DNA of 19,970 nt from JBBQKF01 sp038326615 (GTDB lineage: Bacteria; Bacillota; Clostridia; Saccharofermentanales; UBA5734), in the NCBI GenBank assembly GCA_038326615.1, contig JBBQKF010000060.1, forward strand, positions 1-19,970, in the 5' to 3' direction. Below the pieces are notes generated by a model that searched no databases, was not told where the DNA came from, and was given only the letters and a program-made list of their open reading frames with translations. A program made the translations under genes and the position numbers. Position 1 is the stretch's first letter, and each line of letters opens with the position of its first letter. Positions 1-8,093 of this stretch are shown piece after piece.

Positions 1-144
1 CGAAGACAAAAGCGAAGACAAAAGCGAAGACAAAAGCGAAGACAAAAGCGAAGACAAAAGCGAAGACAAAAGCGAAGACAAAAGCGAAGACAAAAGCGAA
101 GACAAAAGCGAAGACAAAAGCGAAGACAAAAGCGAAGACAAAAA
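1..144 (+). repeat. 12-bp tandem repeat inside addB, unit CGAAGACAAAAG, encoding EDKS
   Basis: Eleven perfect copies of the 12-bp unit fill bases 1-132, and a twelfth copy with one change at its last base ends at 144. The array continues beyond the left edge, so the true copy number is unknown. In the addB frame each unit reads Glu-Asp-Lys-Ser, so gain or loss of units would never shift the frame. Bases 145-345 hold degenerate relatives (GAAGACAGAAAC, GAAGACAAAAAC, GAAAACGAAAAC), which looks like an older, decayed part of the same array. Confidence 0.97.
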
Positions 145-2455
145 TAAATGTGAAATTAATTATGATAATCAACAACAAAACGAGTGCGAAAATGATGATA
201 AGAATGAAAACAAAAACCAGCGCGAAGATGAAAACAAAAATGAGTATATAAACGAGTCCGATGGCGAGAGGGAAGACAGAAACGGATGTGAAAGTGAAGA
301 CAAAAACAAAGAGAAATACGAAAACGAAAACGAAGAATATCGTAATAAAAAAATCGCATCGTTGCTAATTGGAAATTCGCAGAATGAAAGGCTAAAAGAA
401 CAGGTTGCTGATAATTCGTGCGCTGTTCCAATGATAGAAATCCGCGACCGTATTTATAGAAATGTTCTTGTTTTCGAAAGCAGCTGTAAGAAAAGCAAAA
501 ATATTGGTGATTATTGCCAGGCTCTTCGGGTGTTTTTGAAAAACGAAAAGATTTATGAAAAAATATTGGCTCGCAGTGATGCACTCCTTAAGAAAAATGA
601 AGAAAATTCTGCTATCGGCATTGTTAAAGCGTGGAATGAATTGTTACATTTGCTAGAACAAATGGAAGAAATTGTCAGCGACACGAAAATCGACTCAGAA
701 TCGTTCCGCGGAATACTCATGAGCGGTATGGAAAAGGCGTATTCCGGTGCAATTCCATCATCTGTTGACCAGATTAACTTCTCGTCGTTAAAGCAAAATT
801 CCGGCAAAGAAATCCCGGTTCTTTTTCTTATTGGAATGAGCAGCAGTTCCTTTCCCGAGAAAATTCCACCGGAAGGTTTGTTGAAAGATCAGGACCGCGA
901 GGTTTTTTCAGAGCATTTTAACAAGAAAATTCCATCGATTTTGTCAGATAAATATTATGAAGACATGTATCTTGGGTATTCTTTGCTTAAAACACCTTCA
1001 GAAAGGCTTTTCATTTCTTGTCCTGAGCCAAAAGAAAAGGAAGCGGCAATTGTTACATTTATTAAAAATTGCTATCCCGATTACTCCGAAATCGCATTTA
1101 AAAAAACGCCTTTACCGATGGACGTTCAGATATATAGCAAAACAAACGCATTTCTTACATTGTCAGCAAAGGCTCAACAAGCTGACTTCAATAAGTATTT
1201 TGACAATTGCGACGATAATTGCAAAAATAATGAAGAAATACATCAATGGAATGAATTTTATTCATGGATAAGCCAAAAACCTGATTTCCAAAGCAAAATC
1301 AGTCAACTTTTGGAAGACCAAACAAACACAGATGACCCATTATTTCTTCCCAGACAAAAAGTTGCCGCCAGATATAGTGTTCCAATAGCAATGAGTGTAT
1401 CTCAACTTGAAACATATTATTCCTGTTCTTATTCGCATTATGCCAAATACCTTTTAAAGCTTATGCCACGGGATGTATGGACCTTAGAATCTTCTGATAC
1501 TGGAAGCCTTTTGCATGGAATTGCAGAAATATCAGTAAGAGAATTCCAAAACGAGTATTATCTTGCACAAGATGATGAGCAAAGAAGGGCTGTGATTTTC
1601 AAATACCAGAATCTTGATTATGAAAAGTATGCTTATGACAAAATGAACGAAATCATTAAAAGAGACAAGATGTCAGCTTTTCTTGATCAGGGATTTTTTG
1701 CCTCAAAGGGAAGAACTTCGTATAGGCTTGCAGCATCAACATTGAAAGCAATTTTTGATCAATTTTCAGAAGTAGAATACATTCCTCACATTTTGGAATG
1801 GGAGTTTTCACAAAAAAACAATAATGCGCTACATCTTGCGGTTCCTGGGCTTCCAGAGATGTTGTTTCAGGGGAAAGTTGACCGTATTGATTTTAAAGGC
1901 AATTACTTCAGAGTTATTGATTATAAGAGCGGTGACAAAATAGTTGAATTTGACAAATGGTATCATGGGCTTTCGCTTCAGCTGCCTGCATATATTGCAG
2001 CATTCGTAGGACAATATCCGGAAAAATTGCCAGAAGATGCGGCTTACATGCAGTTTAACAGACCAATGATTTCATATTCAAACGGTTGCATTAAAGAGAT
2101 ATTACCGAAGATTGAATCAGAAAAAAATAAATCATTCAAATTAAGAGGGACTGGGCTTGAGCCTGAACAGTTGGTGCAAGCTTCCAAGCATACAATCAAA
2201 AAGATGAAAATTATTTCCACAGAGCTTTTGAATGGCAAAGTCTGTGCTAAACCAAAAAAACTTATGGGGAGTGGAAACCAACCCCCATGTACCTACTGCG
2301 ATTATCTTTCAATTTGTGGATTTGAGTCGCAATACGATTCTTTCGACCTTCTTCCACAGTTAGAAAAAATTAAAGGTGAAGATGGAAAAGAAATTAAAAA
2401 ATCTGCCGTTTTCTGCAAAAAAATAGAAGATGAAGCGGAGGAAAACAACAGGTGA
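2..2455 (+). CDS. addB: AddB, ATP-dependent helicase/nuclease subunit B (5' end outside the window)
   Basis: AddB partners AddA in the cytoplasmic complex that unwinds and resects double-strand breaks for recombination. The frame is open from base 2, so the N-terminal helicase-like part (roughly 400 residues, judged from the usual ~1160-residue family length) lies off the left edge. Numbering from base 2: residues 1-120 are a Glu/Asp/Lys/Asn-rich insert opening with an EDKS repeat. A RecB-type nuclease domain follows, with D627 in the DRIDF motif and D640/K642 in IDYKSG. Four cysteines of the AddB iron-sulfur cluster are present: C475 (YYSCSYSHYAKY), then C763, C766 and C772 in the CX2CX5C spacing of Bacillus AddB. 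All catalytic and cluster residues of this half are intact, so the protein is probably functional. Its TGA stop overlaps the GTG start of addA. A TTG at 362 is only an internal codon. Identification is firm; the effect of the insert is unknown. Confidence 0.95.
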   Translation, partial: EDKSEDKSEDKSEDKSEDKSEDKSEDKSEDKSEDKSEDKSEDKSEDKNKCEINYDNQQQNECENDDKNENKNQREDENKNEYINESDGEREDRNGCESEDKNKEKYENENEEYRNKKIASLLIGNSQNERLKEQVADNSCAVPMIEIRDRIYRNVLVFESSCKKSKNIGDYCQALRVFLKNEKIYEKILARSDALLKKNEENSAIGIVKAWNELLHLLEQMEEIVSDTKIDSESFRGILMSGMEKAYSGAIPSSVDQINFSSLKQNSGKEIPVLFLIGMSSSSFPEKIPPEGLLKDQDREVFSEHFNKKIPSILSDKYYEDMYLGYSLLKTPSERLFISCPEPKEKEAAIVTFIKNCYPDYSEIAFKKTPLPMDVQIYSKTNAFLTLSAKAQQADFNKYFDNCDDNCKNNEEIHQWNEFYSWISQKPDFQSKISQLLEDQTNTDDPLFLPRQKVAARYSVPIAMSVSQLETYYSCSYSHYAKYLLKLMPRDVWTLESSDTGSLLHGIAEISVREFQNEYYLAQDDEQRRAVIFKYQNLDYEKYAYDKMNEIIKRDKMSAFLDQGFFASKGRTSYRLAASTLKAIFDQFSEVEYIPHILEWEFSQKNNNALHLAVPGLPEMLFQGKVDRIDFKGNYFRVIDYKSGDKIVEFDKWYHGLSLQLPAYIAAFVGQYPEKLPEDAAYMQFNRPMISYSNGCIKEILPKIESEKNKSFKLRGTGLEPEQLVQASKHTIKKMKIISTELLNGKVCAKPKKLMGSGNQPPCTYCDYLSICGFESQYDSFDLLPQLEKIKGEDGKEIKKSAVFCKKIEDEAEENNR

Positions 2456-5400
2456 AAAGAACACCGCAACAACAAAAAACAATTGATGCTCCGCATGGGA
2501 ATATTCTTGTAAGTGCAGCAGCAGGATCTGGAAAGACAAGCGTTATGACTGAAAGAATCGTAACGCGAATTGTAAACGGAGAATTAGATATCCGGAACAT
2601 TCTAGTTATGACTTTTACTGATGCCGCTGCAAAAAGTATGAGCGAAAAAATTGAAAAGCGTCTTCGTGAAGCCTTGCTAAATGCTCAAAACATGCAGCTT
2701 TCTGCACATTTATCAAAGCAGTTAGCCTTCCTTAAACAAGGATTTATTTCTACAATACATGCCTTTTGCCTTGATGTTATTCGTAATTTTTACTACGAAG
2801 CTACAGATGAAAATGGCAAAGTTATACTTGAACCAGGGTTTCGTATCGAAGATCAGGGCGAAGCGGGAATCCTACTTTCAAAAGCACTCGATAGTGTAAT
2901 GGAAAGACAGTATATTTCATGTGACATCGAGCCGCTTTCACAAGAGACGAAACATTTCTTGAATCTTGTGGATTCTTATGGTTCATCAAAAACAGATGCT
3001 CCACTAAAAGACCTTTTATCAAATTTTTATCACTTTTTAAGAAGCATGCCGGATTATATTGGGTGGATAAAAACTCAACTGGATATTCTTAATCGAACAT
3101 TGGAGGATTTTGATAATTCCGCCTGCTATAAAACAATTTATAATGGATTAATACTTCGTCTTAAAAGAGCATCCGACGCAATGCCAGAGTTCAGAAGCTT
3201 GATATATGGGTATGTTGAATTATATAAAGATAAGAAAAAAAACGATGCTGCAATGTCGACCTTTAAAGAGTTTATTGGATTTATCGAAGATGCCGCGACT
3301 TTGATAGAAAGCAAAACACTTACGTGGGATGAAGTTTTCGAATTATTTCATGCAGCACCGCTGATACCGAATCTTAAAAGGTCGAAAACCGATTCTTTGG
3401 AGAAAACTGAGATTTTGGATCTTTTCGATAATAATTTTGCTGAATTAATGCATTTTACTACCGGCGAATATAAGACTGCAAAATATAAATCTAAATATGT
3501 TTTTGATCAGAGTTTTGTATTTTATTCAAAACAAGACGAAATTTTAAATGATATGAAATCCATGAAGCCTGTAATTATTAAGTTTTGTGAAATAATATTG
3601 CTACTTGATAAAGAATACAATGATCTTAAATTTGCATCGAATATGATTGACTTCGGGGATTTTGAGCACATAGCGTTAAAAATCCTTAAAGCCCCACAAA
3701 TCCAGAATTACTACAAAGGCAAATTCAAAGAAATTTATCTTGATGAATATCAGGATACGAGCAGTATTCAGGAAGCAATTCTTGAACTAGTTTCATCACA
3801 GAATTGTTTTATGGTAGGGGACGTCAAGCAAAGTATTTATAAATTTCGACACGCAAGACCACAGATATTCATGAACAAATATAACACTTTTGAGAGCGAT
3901 GGTTTTGCAAAATCCGGTTCGGTTTATGAACTTAACAAAAATTTTAGAAGTGTTTGTGGGATATTAAATGCCGTCAACAATGTGTTTTACCAGATTATGT
4001 CAACTGATGCAGGTGAAATTGAATATAACGAAGCGCAATCATTGATAACTCATCGCGAAGATGATGTTTTAGATCAAACTCCTGTTGAGGTCATGCTTAT
4101 AGACATTTCGGTGGGCCAAAAATTTACAAAAGAAAATGATGGTGTAGAATTACCTGCTGGGGACCGAGCTTTTGCAGAAGGCAATGAAGTTGGATTATCA
4201 TCAAATGGATTTCACCCTTCTTTAGAAGGCAATGAAAGTGTCAATAAAAGCGACAACGAAGACAACAATATTTGCAGCAGCGATGCTAACAATGGTAATA
4301 CATGCAATAGTGACAGAAGTTATAAGATGAGCAATGAGAGCAGCCACTACAAGTACAATGATGATAAAAATAGCAATGGGAGTAATGAACACATAGAAAA
4401 TTCCGACAATAGTGAATCAGAAGAAAGCAGCAAAAATGCTGAATCAGAATGGCCTTCCGAAGATGAGAATGCAACTGATGAACCAAATGATGCTACAATT
4501 AAAAGTAAAAGTTCTGATGATTCTACAAACGGAATAGCTCTTACTAAAGAAGAATCTTCAAAATATGCAAAAGAAGCTTTGGGTGTAGCAGTAAAAATAA
4601 GCGAACTTATTTCCCAAGGCATAAAACCTGGCCAAATCGCGGTTCTTGCAAGAACAAAGAATATATGCGATGTATTTACTGACACAATCAAATCACTTGG
4701 AATTCCTTCTGAAAGTGATAAAGCACAAGGATTTCTTGAGCTATATGAGCTCAAAATTATTGAGTCCTTCTTAAGAATTTTGGATAATCCAATGCAGGAT
4801 ATACCTTTGGTTAGTGTCATGAAGTCATCTATTTTTGGGAGTGCATTTTCTGAAGAGGAGCTTCTTACTATAAGAATTTTGAAGCGTGATATTGAATTTT
4901 TCCATGAATGCTGCAAAAACTATCGAGATAATGGATCAGATGAAATATTAAAGGAGAAGTTAAATTCTTTTTACAGTTGGCTTGATGAATATCGGTGGAA
5001 ACTTGATTATCTCAGCACAAGCGAAATCATGGAAGTTCTTTTTACAAGTACTGGATTCCTAGCAAAAGCTGGGGCAAAACCCGATGGGGCATTAAGGATT
5101 TTGTCTTTGCAACAATTTTTGGATTGGGCAAGAAACTATGATTTGACAAGACAAGCCGGGCTTAATCAGTTTATTAAATATATGGATTCCATACACGACA
5201 AGTCTCAGGATAAATCGCCTTTTGGCGTTGAAGAAAGCACAGCTGATGCAGTCAAGATTATGACCATGCATAAGAGTAAGGGGCTTGAGTATGAGGTTGT
5301 TTTTCTTGTAGGAAATGATAGAAGAATTAGCCCTAAAGGAATTAAGGATAAACTTTTATTTTCAGAGGAACTCGGCATTGGGTTTAATTACGTTAATTTA

Positions 5401-6720
5401 GATTTGCAATATTCATATCCGACACCGCTCGTGTTTGCAATGCAAGAGAAAATGAGAACTGCCGAATTAGCGGAAGAGATGCGCCTTTTCTATGTTGGAA
5501 TGACGCGTGCGATGAACAGATTATTTATAACCGGAACATGCAAACCAGACGATAATGTGAATGGTAAAGGGTTTGCACCTCTCATTGATAAGGTAAGGAG
5601 TCTAAGTGACGAAAAGCCTGTCCCATCACATATGGTTCTTAGTGCTAAGAGTACTCTCGAATGGATACTAATGTCAATTTCGCGAAATCCATTCATTGAC
5701 TTTGAACCACTTGGCATTAGTCCGTACAAAAATCTCAAGTTTAAAACCGAAAAGGGCGATCCGGAAATTTTATTAGAGGTCGCTACTTCCAGCTCTCCAA
5801 CCGATTCTTTATTTCATAGCAAATCGTGGAGTGTTTCTGTTGTAAACTTTAAGGAAGCTGAAGAGAAGGCGGCAGCTATTATTAAAAATGCAGTGAATCA
5901 AATTGAAACTGACGATTCGACTGACCAAAATTCTAAACCGTTTTCTAGTCTTGAAGATTTCACAAAACAGTTCGAAGGCAAATTTGAATTTTCATACCCG
6001 TTCAAAGAGCATACACAAAAACCACTAAAAATATCTGTAAGCGAAATCAAACGAACACAAGGGGACGGTTCTTCTGTGTTCGAGACACAAGGGGACGGTT
6101 CTTCTGTGCTCGAAACAACTCAAACACAAAGGGACGGTTCTTCTGTGCGCGGCATTAACACCTCGATGAAAGAACTCGATTACAAAACTTTAAAGACGCT
6201 TGGTAGCAGAGAGGCGGGAATCGCTGTCCATAGTTTTATAAGGTATATGAACCTAGATCTTTTAATGAATAAACCTGACATAGAAACTATTGTTTCACAC
6301 CTTACAGAAATGCGTGATAAGGAACTAATTAATGAGATTGAGTTTAATTATTTGGCAAATTATACTGGCTATTTTTTAGCATACATTGAAAGCTCTCTTG
6401 CACAAAGAATTTATATTGCAAAGAAGAAAAATCAGCAATTGCTTTATAGGGAGATGCCATTCACAATGAAACTGGAAGACACATTTGTACAAGGAATGAT
6501 TGACTGCTGGTTTATTGAAGACAATCAGGCAGTTCTAGTTGATTATAAAACTGATAAAATCAATGCTTCAAAAGACGAGATTATGTCTATTTTAAAAACA
6601 CGATATAAAACGCAACTTTTCTACTATTCACAGGCAATTACAAAAGTTACAGGGCTCAAAGTAAAAGAAGCAATAATCTGGCTTATGGATGCAAAGACGA
6701 GTTTTACAATTGAAATCTAA
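2452..6720 (+). CDS. addA: AddA, ATP-dependent helicase/nuclease subunit A
   Basis: AddA is the UvrD/RecB-type 3'-5' helicase and nuclease of the AddAB complex. The start is the GTG at 2452, with GGAGG at 2437-2441; it overlaps the addB stop by 4 nt, indicating translational coupling. Superfamily 1 motifs are in order: Q motif TPQQQ (4-8), Walker A AAAGSGKT with K28/T29, motif Ia MTFTDAAA (~55), STIHAFC (~100), Walker B LDEYQD (D431/E432), GDVKQSIYKFR (~457), NKNFRS (~495), TMHKSKGLEYEVVFLVG (~938-955) and EMRLFYVGMTRA (~1008-1020). The C-terminal RecB nuclease has D1351, D1364 and K1366 (VDYKTDK). At 1422 residues it is about 190 longer than Bacillus AddA. Most of the excess is a polar low-complexity block (residues ~564-693) and a short repeated linker (~1202-1232). 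No key residue is missing, so activity is expected. Confidence 0.97.
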   Translation: MKRTPQQQKTIDAPHGNILVSAAAGSGKTSVMTERIVTRIVNGELDIRNILVMTFTDAAAKSMSEKIEKRLREALLNAQNMQLSAHLSKQLAFLKQGFISTIHAFCLDVIRNFYYEATDENGKVILEPGFRIEDQGEAGILLSKALDSVMERQYISCDIEPLSQETKHFLNLVDSYGSSKTDAPLKDLLSNFYHFLRSMPDYIGWIKTQLDILNRTLEDFDNSACYKTIYNGLILRLKRASDAMPEFRSLIYGYVELYKDKKKNDAAMSTFKEFIGFIEDAATLIESKTLTWDEVFELFHAAPLIPNLKRSKTDSLEKTEILDLFDNNFAELMHFTTGEYKTAKYKSKYVFDQSFVFYSKQDEILNDMKSMKPVIIKFCEIILLLDKEYNDLKFASNMIDFGDFEHIALKILKAPQIQNYYKGKFKEIYLDEYQDTSSIQEAILELVSSQNCFMVGDVKQSIYKFRHARPQIFMNKYNTFESDGFAKSGSVYELNKNFRSVCGILNAVNNVFYQIMSTDAGEIEYNEAQSLITHREDDVLDQTPVEVMLIDISVGQKFTKENDGVELPAGDRAFAEGNEVGLSSNGFHPSLEGNESVNKSDNEDNNICSSDANNGNTCNSDRSYKMSNESSHYKYNDDKNSNGSNEHIENSDNSESEESSKNAESEWPSEDENATDEPNDATIKSKSSDDSTNGIALTKEESSKYAKEALGVAVKISELISQGIKPGQIAVLARTKNICDVFTDTIKSLGIPSESDKAQGFLELYELKIIESFLRILDNPMQDIPLVSVMKSSIFGSAFSEEELLTIRILKRDIEFFHECCKNYRDNGSDEILKEKLNSFYSWLDEYRWKLDYLSTSEIMEVLFTSTGFLAKAGAKPDGALRILSLQQFLDWARNYDLTRQAGLNQFIKYMDSIHDKSQDKSPFGVEESTADAVKIMTMHKSKGLEYEVVFLVGNDRRISPKGIKDKLLFSEELGIGFNYVNLDLQYSYPTPLVFAMQEKMRTAELAEEMRLFYVGMTRAMNRLFITGTCKPDDNVNGKGFAPLIDKVRSLSDEKPVPSHMVLSAKSTLEWILMSISRNPFIDFEPLGISPYKNLKFKTEKGDPEILLEVATSSSPTDSLFHSKSWSVSVVNFKEAEEKAAAIIKNAVNQIETDDSTDQNSKPFSSLEDFTKQFEGKFEFSYPFKEHTQKPLKISVSEIKRTQGDGSSVFETQGDGSSVLETTQTQRDGSSVRGINTSMKELDYKTLKTLGSREAGIAVHSFIRYMNLDLLMNKPDIETIVSHLTEMRDKELINEIEFNYLANYTGYFLAYIESSLAQRIYIAKKKNQQLLYREMPFTMKLEDTFVQGMIDCWFIEDNQAVLVDYKTDKINASKDEIMSILKTRYKTQLFYYSQAITKVTGLKVKEAIIWLMDAKTSFTIEI
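4141..4530 (+). other. Polar low-complexity insert within addA (residues ~564-693)
   Basis: About 130 codons between the NKNFRS motif and the conserved segment beginning EESSKYAKEALGVAVKISELI are dominated by Ser, Asn, Asp, Glu, Lys and Gly. No hydrophobic core is visible. The word AGAAGGCAATGAA (first base T in the second copy's context) occurs twice, near 4175 and 4227, suggesting growth by local duplication. Other AddA proteins have only a short linker here. It probably forms a disordered loop. Confidence 0.8.
6055..6147 (+). repeat. Three copies of a 24-nt interspersed-type repeat (core GGGGACGGTTCTTCTGTG) inside addA
   Basis: Copies lie at 6055-6078, 6085-6108 and 6124-6147; the third has AGGG in place of GGGG. 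Each starts ACACAA and ends CTGTG. Offsets are 30 and 39 nt, multiples of three, so the addA frame is kept and each copy reads TQGDGSSV or TQRDGSSV. The array lies in the linker before the C-terminal nuclease domain. From general knowledge, GGGGACGGTTCTT-type words recur widely in some clostridial genomes and resemble REP-like elements mobilised by Y1/RAYT transposases; that link is inference. Confidence 0.9.
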
Positions 6721-6770
6721 AGACAATAACTAAAAAATTTGGTAAAATCTTTAACAAGGAGAAAAGGCAA

Positions 6771-6791
6771 ATGTGCAACAGAGCCTTTTAA
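6771..6791 (+). CDS. Possible six-codon leader cistron (MCNRAF) ahead of lplA
   Basis: An AAGGAG at 6756-6761 is spaced 9 nt before an ATG at 6771 that opens a six-codon frame ending in TAA at 6789-6791. The lplA ATG follows 7 nt after that stop and has no clear Shine-Dalgarno of its own. This arrangement could deliver ribosomes to lplA by reinitiation. It could also be chance, since the frame is tiny. Confidence 0.3.
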   Translation: MCNRAF

Positions 6792-6798
6792 GTATAAA

Positions 6799-7833
6799 AT
6801 GGATAAAAAAGCAATTATTGTTTACTCAAAATCAAATAACCCATGGCATAATCTGGCTGTGGAGGAATATTTAATGGAATTTGTATCTGATGCTGTTATA
6901 AAAGGTACTGGATATTACATTCTCTATCTTTGGCAGAACAAAGACACGGTCGTAATTGGCCGGAATCAAAACGCTTGGGGTGAATGCCGAACTGGACTTC
7001 TTGAAGAAGAGGGCGGCAAACTTGCAAGACGCAGTACCGGAGGCGGAGCGGTTTTTCACGACATGGGAAATCTTAATTTTTCATTCATTACTCCTAAAAT
7101 TGATTATGATACTAAACGGTCATCTTCAGTAATTCTTAATGCAGTTAAATCATTAGGTGTTGACGCGGTACTTTCAGGAAGAAATGATATTCTTGCGCAA
7201 GAAAAGAAATTCTCAGGGAATGCATTTTGCATCCATAAACAGGCCGGGTTGCATCACGGAACTTTGCTAATAAATTCCAATTATGCAAGAATTGCGAAAT
7301 ACCTTGAAGTATCAAAAGCGAAGCTTGAGGCTAAGGGAATAAAATCTGTCAGGTCAAGAGTTACAAATCTTTCTGCTATTGTTCCGGAGATTAATTTGGA
7401 ATCTATGAAAACAGCTCTTGAGAAAAGCTTTACGGAGGAGTATTCTAATTTGGTAACCGAGCGTTATGAAGACACATTATGGCTTGATCAAGATCAACTT
7501 GATAAATGGATAATGAAGTATGAATCATGGGAATGGAGATATGGACAGACTATTGCTTTCACCGCCAAAATTGAAACTCGTTTTGACTGGGGCGGAGTAG
7601 AAATTCAGTTTGTTGTTAAAGAAGGTAAGATTGAAGATGTAAAAATCTATACAGACGCACTTGACCTGGATTTCTTTAATCATCTCGAAGATAAACTAAA
7701 AGGAGCAAGATTTCAATCTGACGATATAATAAGTAAAATATCAGCAACAGACGCTGCCCCACAAGCATTTGGTGCAACAAGAACAAAAATGAAAGAAGAT
7801 TTGAGCGAATTTATTAAAGAACAAAAGCTTTGA
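6799..7833 (+). CDS. lplA: Lipoate-protein ligase
   Basis: The product activates lipoate (or octanoate) with ATP and attaches it to a lysine of lipoyl domains, as in the glycine cleavage system or 2-oxoacid dehydrogenases. The ATG at 6799 gives 344 residues and places the family N terminus (VYSKSNNPWHNLAVEEYLME) right after the start. The frame is open back to a TTG at 6739, but that adds 20 residues unlike the family. Visible motifs are RRSTGGGAVFHD (77-88), GRNDI, and KKFSGNAF, where K137 matches the conserved lipoyl-AMP-binding lysine. A C-terminal LplA accessory domain begins near WIMKYESWEWRYG, so this is the long two-domain type expected to activate free lipoate unaided. It lies 78 nt after addA on the same strand; co-transcription is possible but no functional link to DNA repair is evident. 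Confidence 0.93.
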   Translation: MDKKAIIVYSKSNNPWHNLAVEEYLMEFVSDAVIKGTGYYILYLWQNKDTVVIGRNQNAWGECRTGLLEEEGGKLARRSTGGGAVFHDMGNLNFSFITPKIDYDTKRSSSVILNAVKSLGVDAVLSGRNDILAQEKKFSGNAFCIHKQAGLHHGTLLINSNYARIAKYLEVSKAKLEAKGIKSVRSRVTNLSAIVPEINLESMKTALEKSFTEEYSNLVTERYEDTLWLDQDQLDKWIMKYESWEWRYGQTIAFTAKIETRFDWGGVEIQFVVKEGKIEDVKIYTDALDLDFFNHLEDKLKGARFQSDDIISKISATDAAPQAFGATRTKMKEDLSEFIKEQKL

Positions 7834-7895
7834 CTCTACCACCTAAATAATTCTTAGGCCAGTATGTTGCTTAAATAAAATGAACCCGAAACATT

Positions 7896-7925
7896 TTGAA
7901 AATGCCAACATTATAATCATATAAT
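7896..7925 (+). promoter_or_regulatory. Candidate sigma-A promoter for the acyl-CoA synthetase gene
   Basis: TTGAAA (7896-7901) and TATAAT (7920-7925) are separated by 18 bp in the 260-bp gap after lplA. Transcription would start near 7932 and leave a leader of about 160 nt. That leader contains an inverted repeat ACTTTTA/TAAAAGT (7927-7947) and a perfect palindrome GTTAATATATTAAC (7986-7999). The gap is very AT-rich, so chance matches are likely, but this is the best match in it. Confidence 0.5.
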
Positions 7926-7985
7926 TACTTTTAATTTATATAAAAGTTAAATAAGTAATAATCTATAATTCAAACATAAGATTGT

Positions 7986-7999
7986 GTTAATATATTAAC
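7986..7999. promoter_or_regulatory. Perfect 14-bp palindrome GTTAATATATTAAC upstream of the acyl-CoA synthetase gene
   Basis: The sequence is a perfect palindrome about 95 bp before the start codon and about 60 bp after the -10 of the candidate promoter. Its form fits a dimeric repressor operator, but no cognate regulator can be named and AT-rich DNA makes such palindromes fairly common. Confidence 0.3.
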
Positions 8000-8093
8000 T
8001 ATTATTGAAAGCAAAAAACACAAGGTGATATTATCCAAAAACCGTTTATTCGAAGTAATAATAAATCCAAAACAGGAAGGATAAAAATTTATA

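Noticed and set aside
1..144. CRISPR array
   Set aside because: The copies are contiguous 12-bp units without spacers and lie inside a coding frame.
156..584. 142-codon frame on the - strand
   Set aside because: It is a shadow of the biased, repeat-derived addB codons; its Phe/His/Cys-rich composition is not protein-like and it has no ribosome site.
4286..4916. Two - strand frames opposite the addA insert
   Set aside because: They are antisense to a low-complexity coding segment, are His/Cys/Tyr/Ser-rich and match no family.
7842..7858. CCTAA/TTAGG hairpin as the lplA terminator
   Set aside because: The stem is only 5 bp and no T-tract follows.
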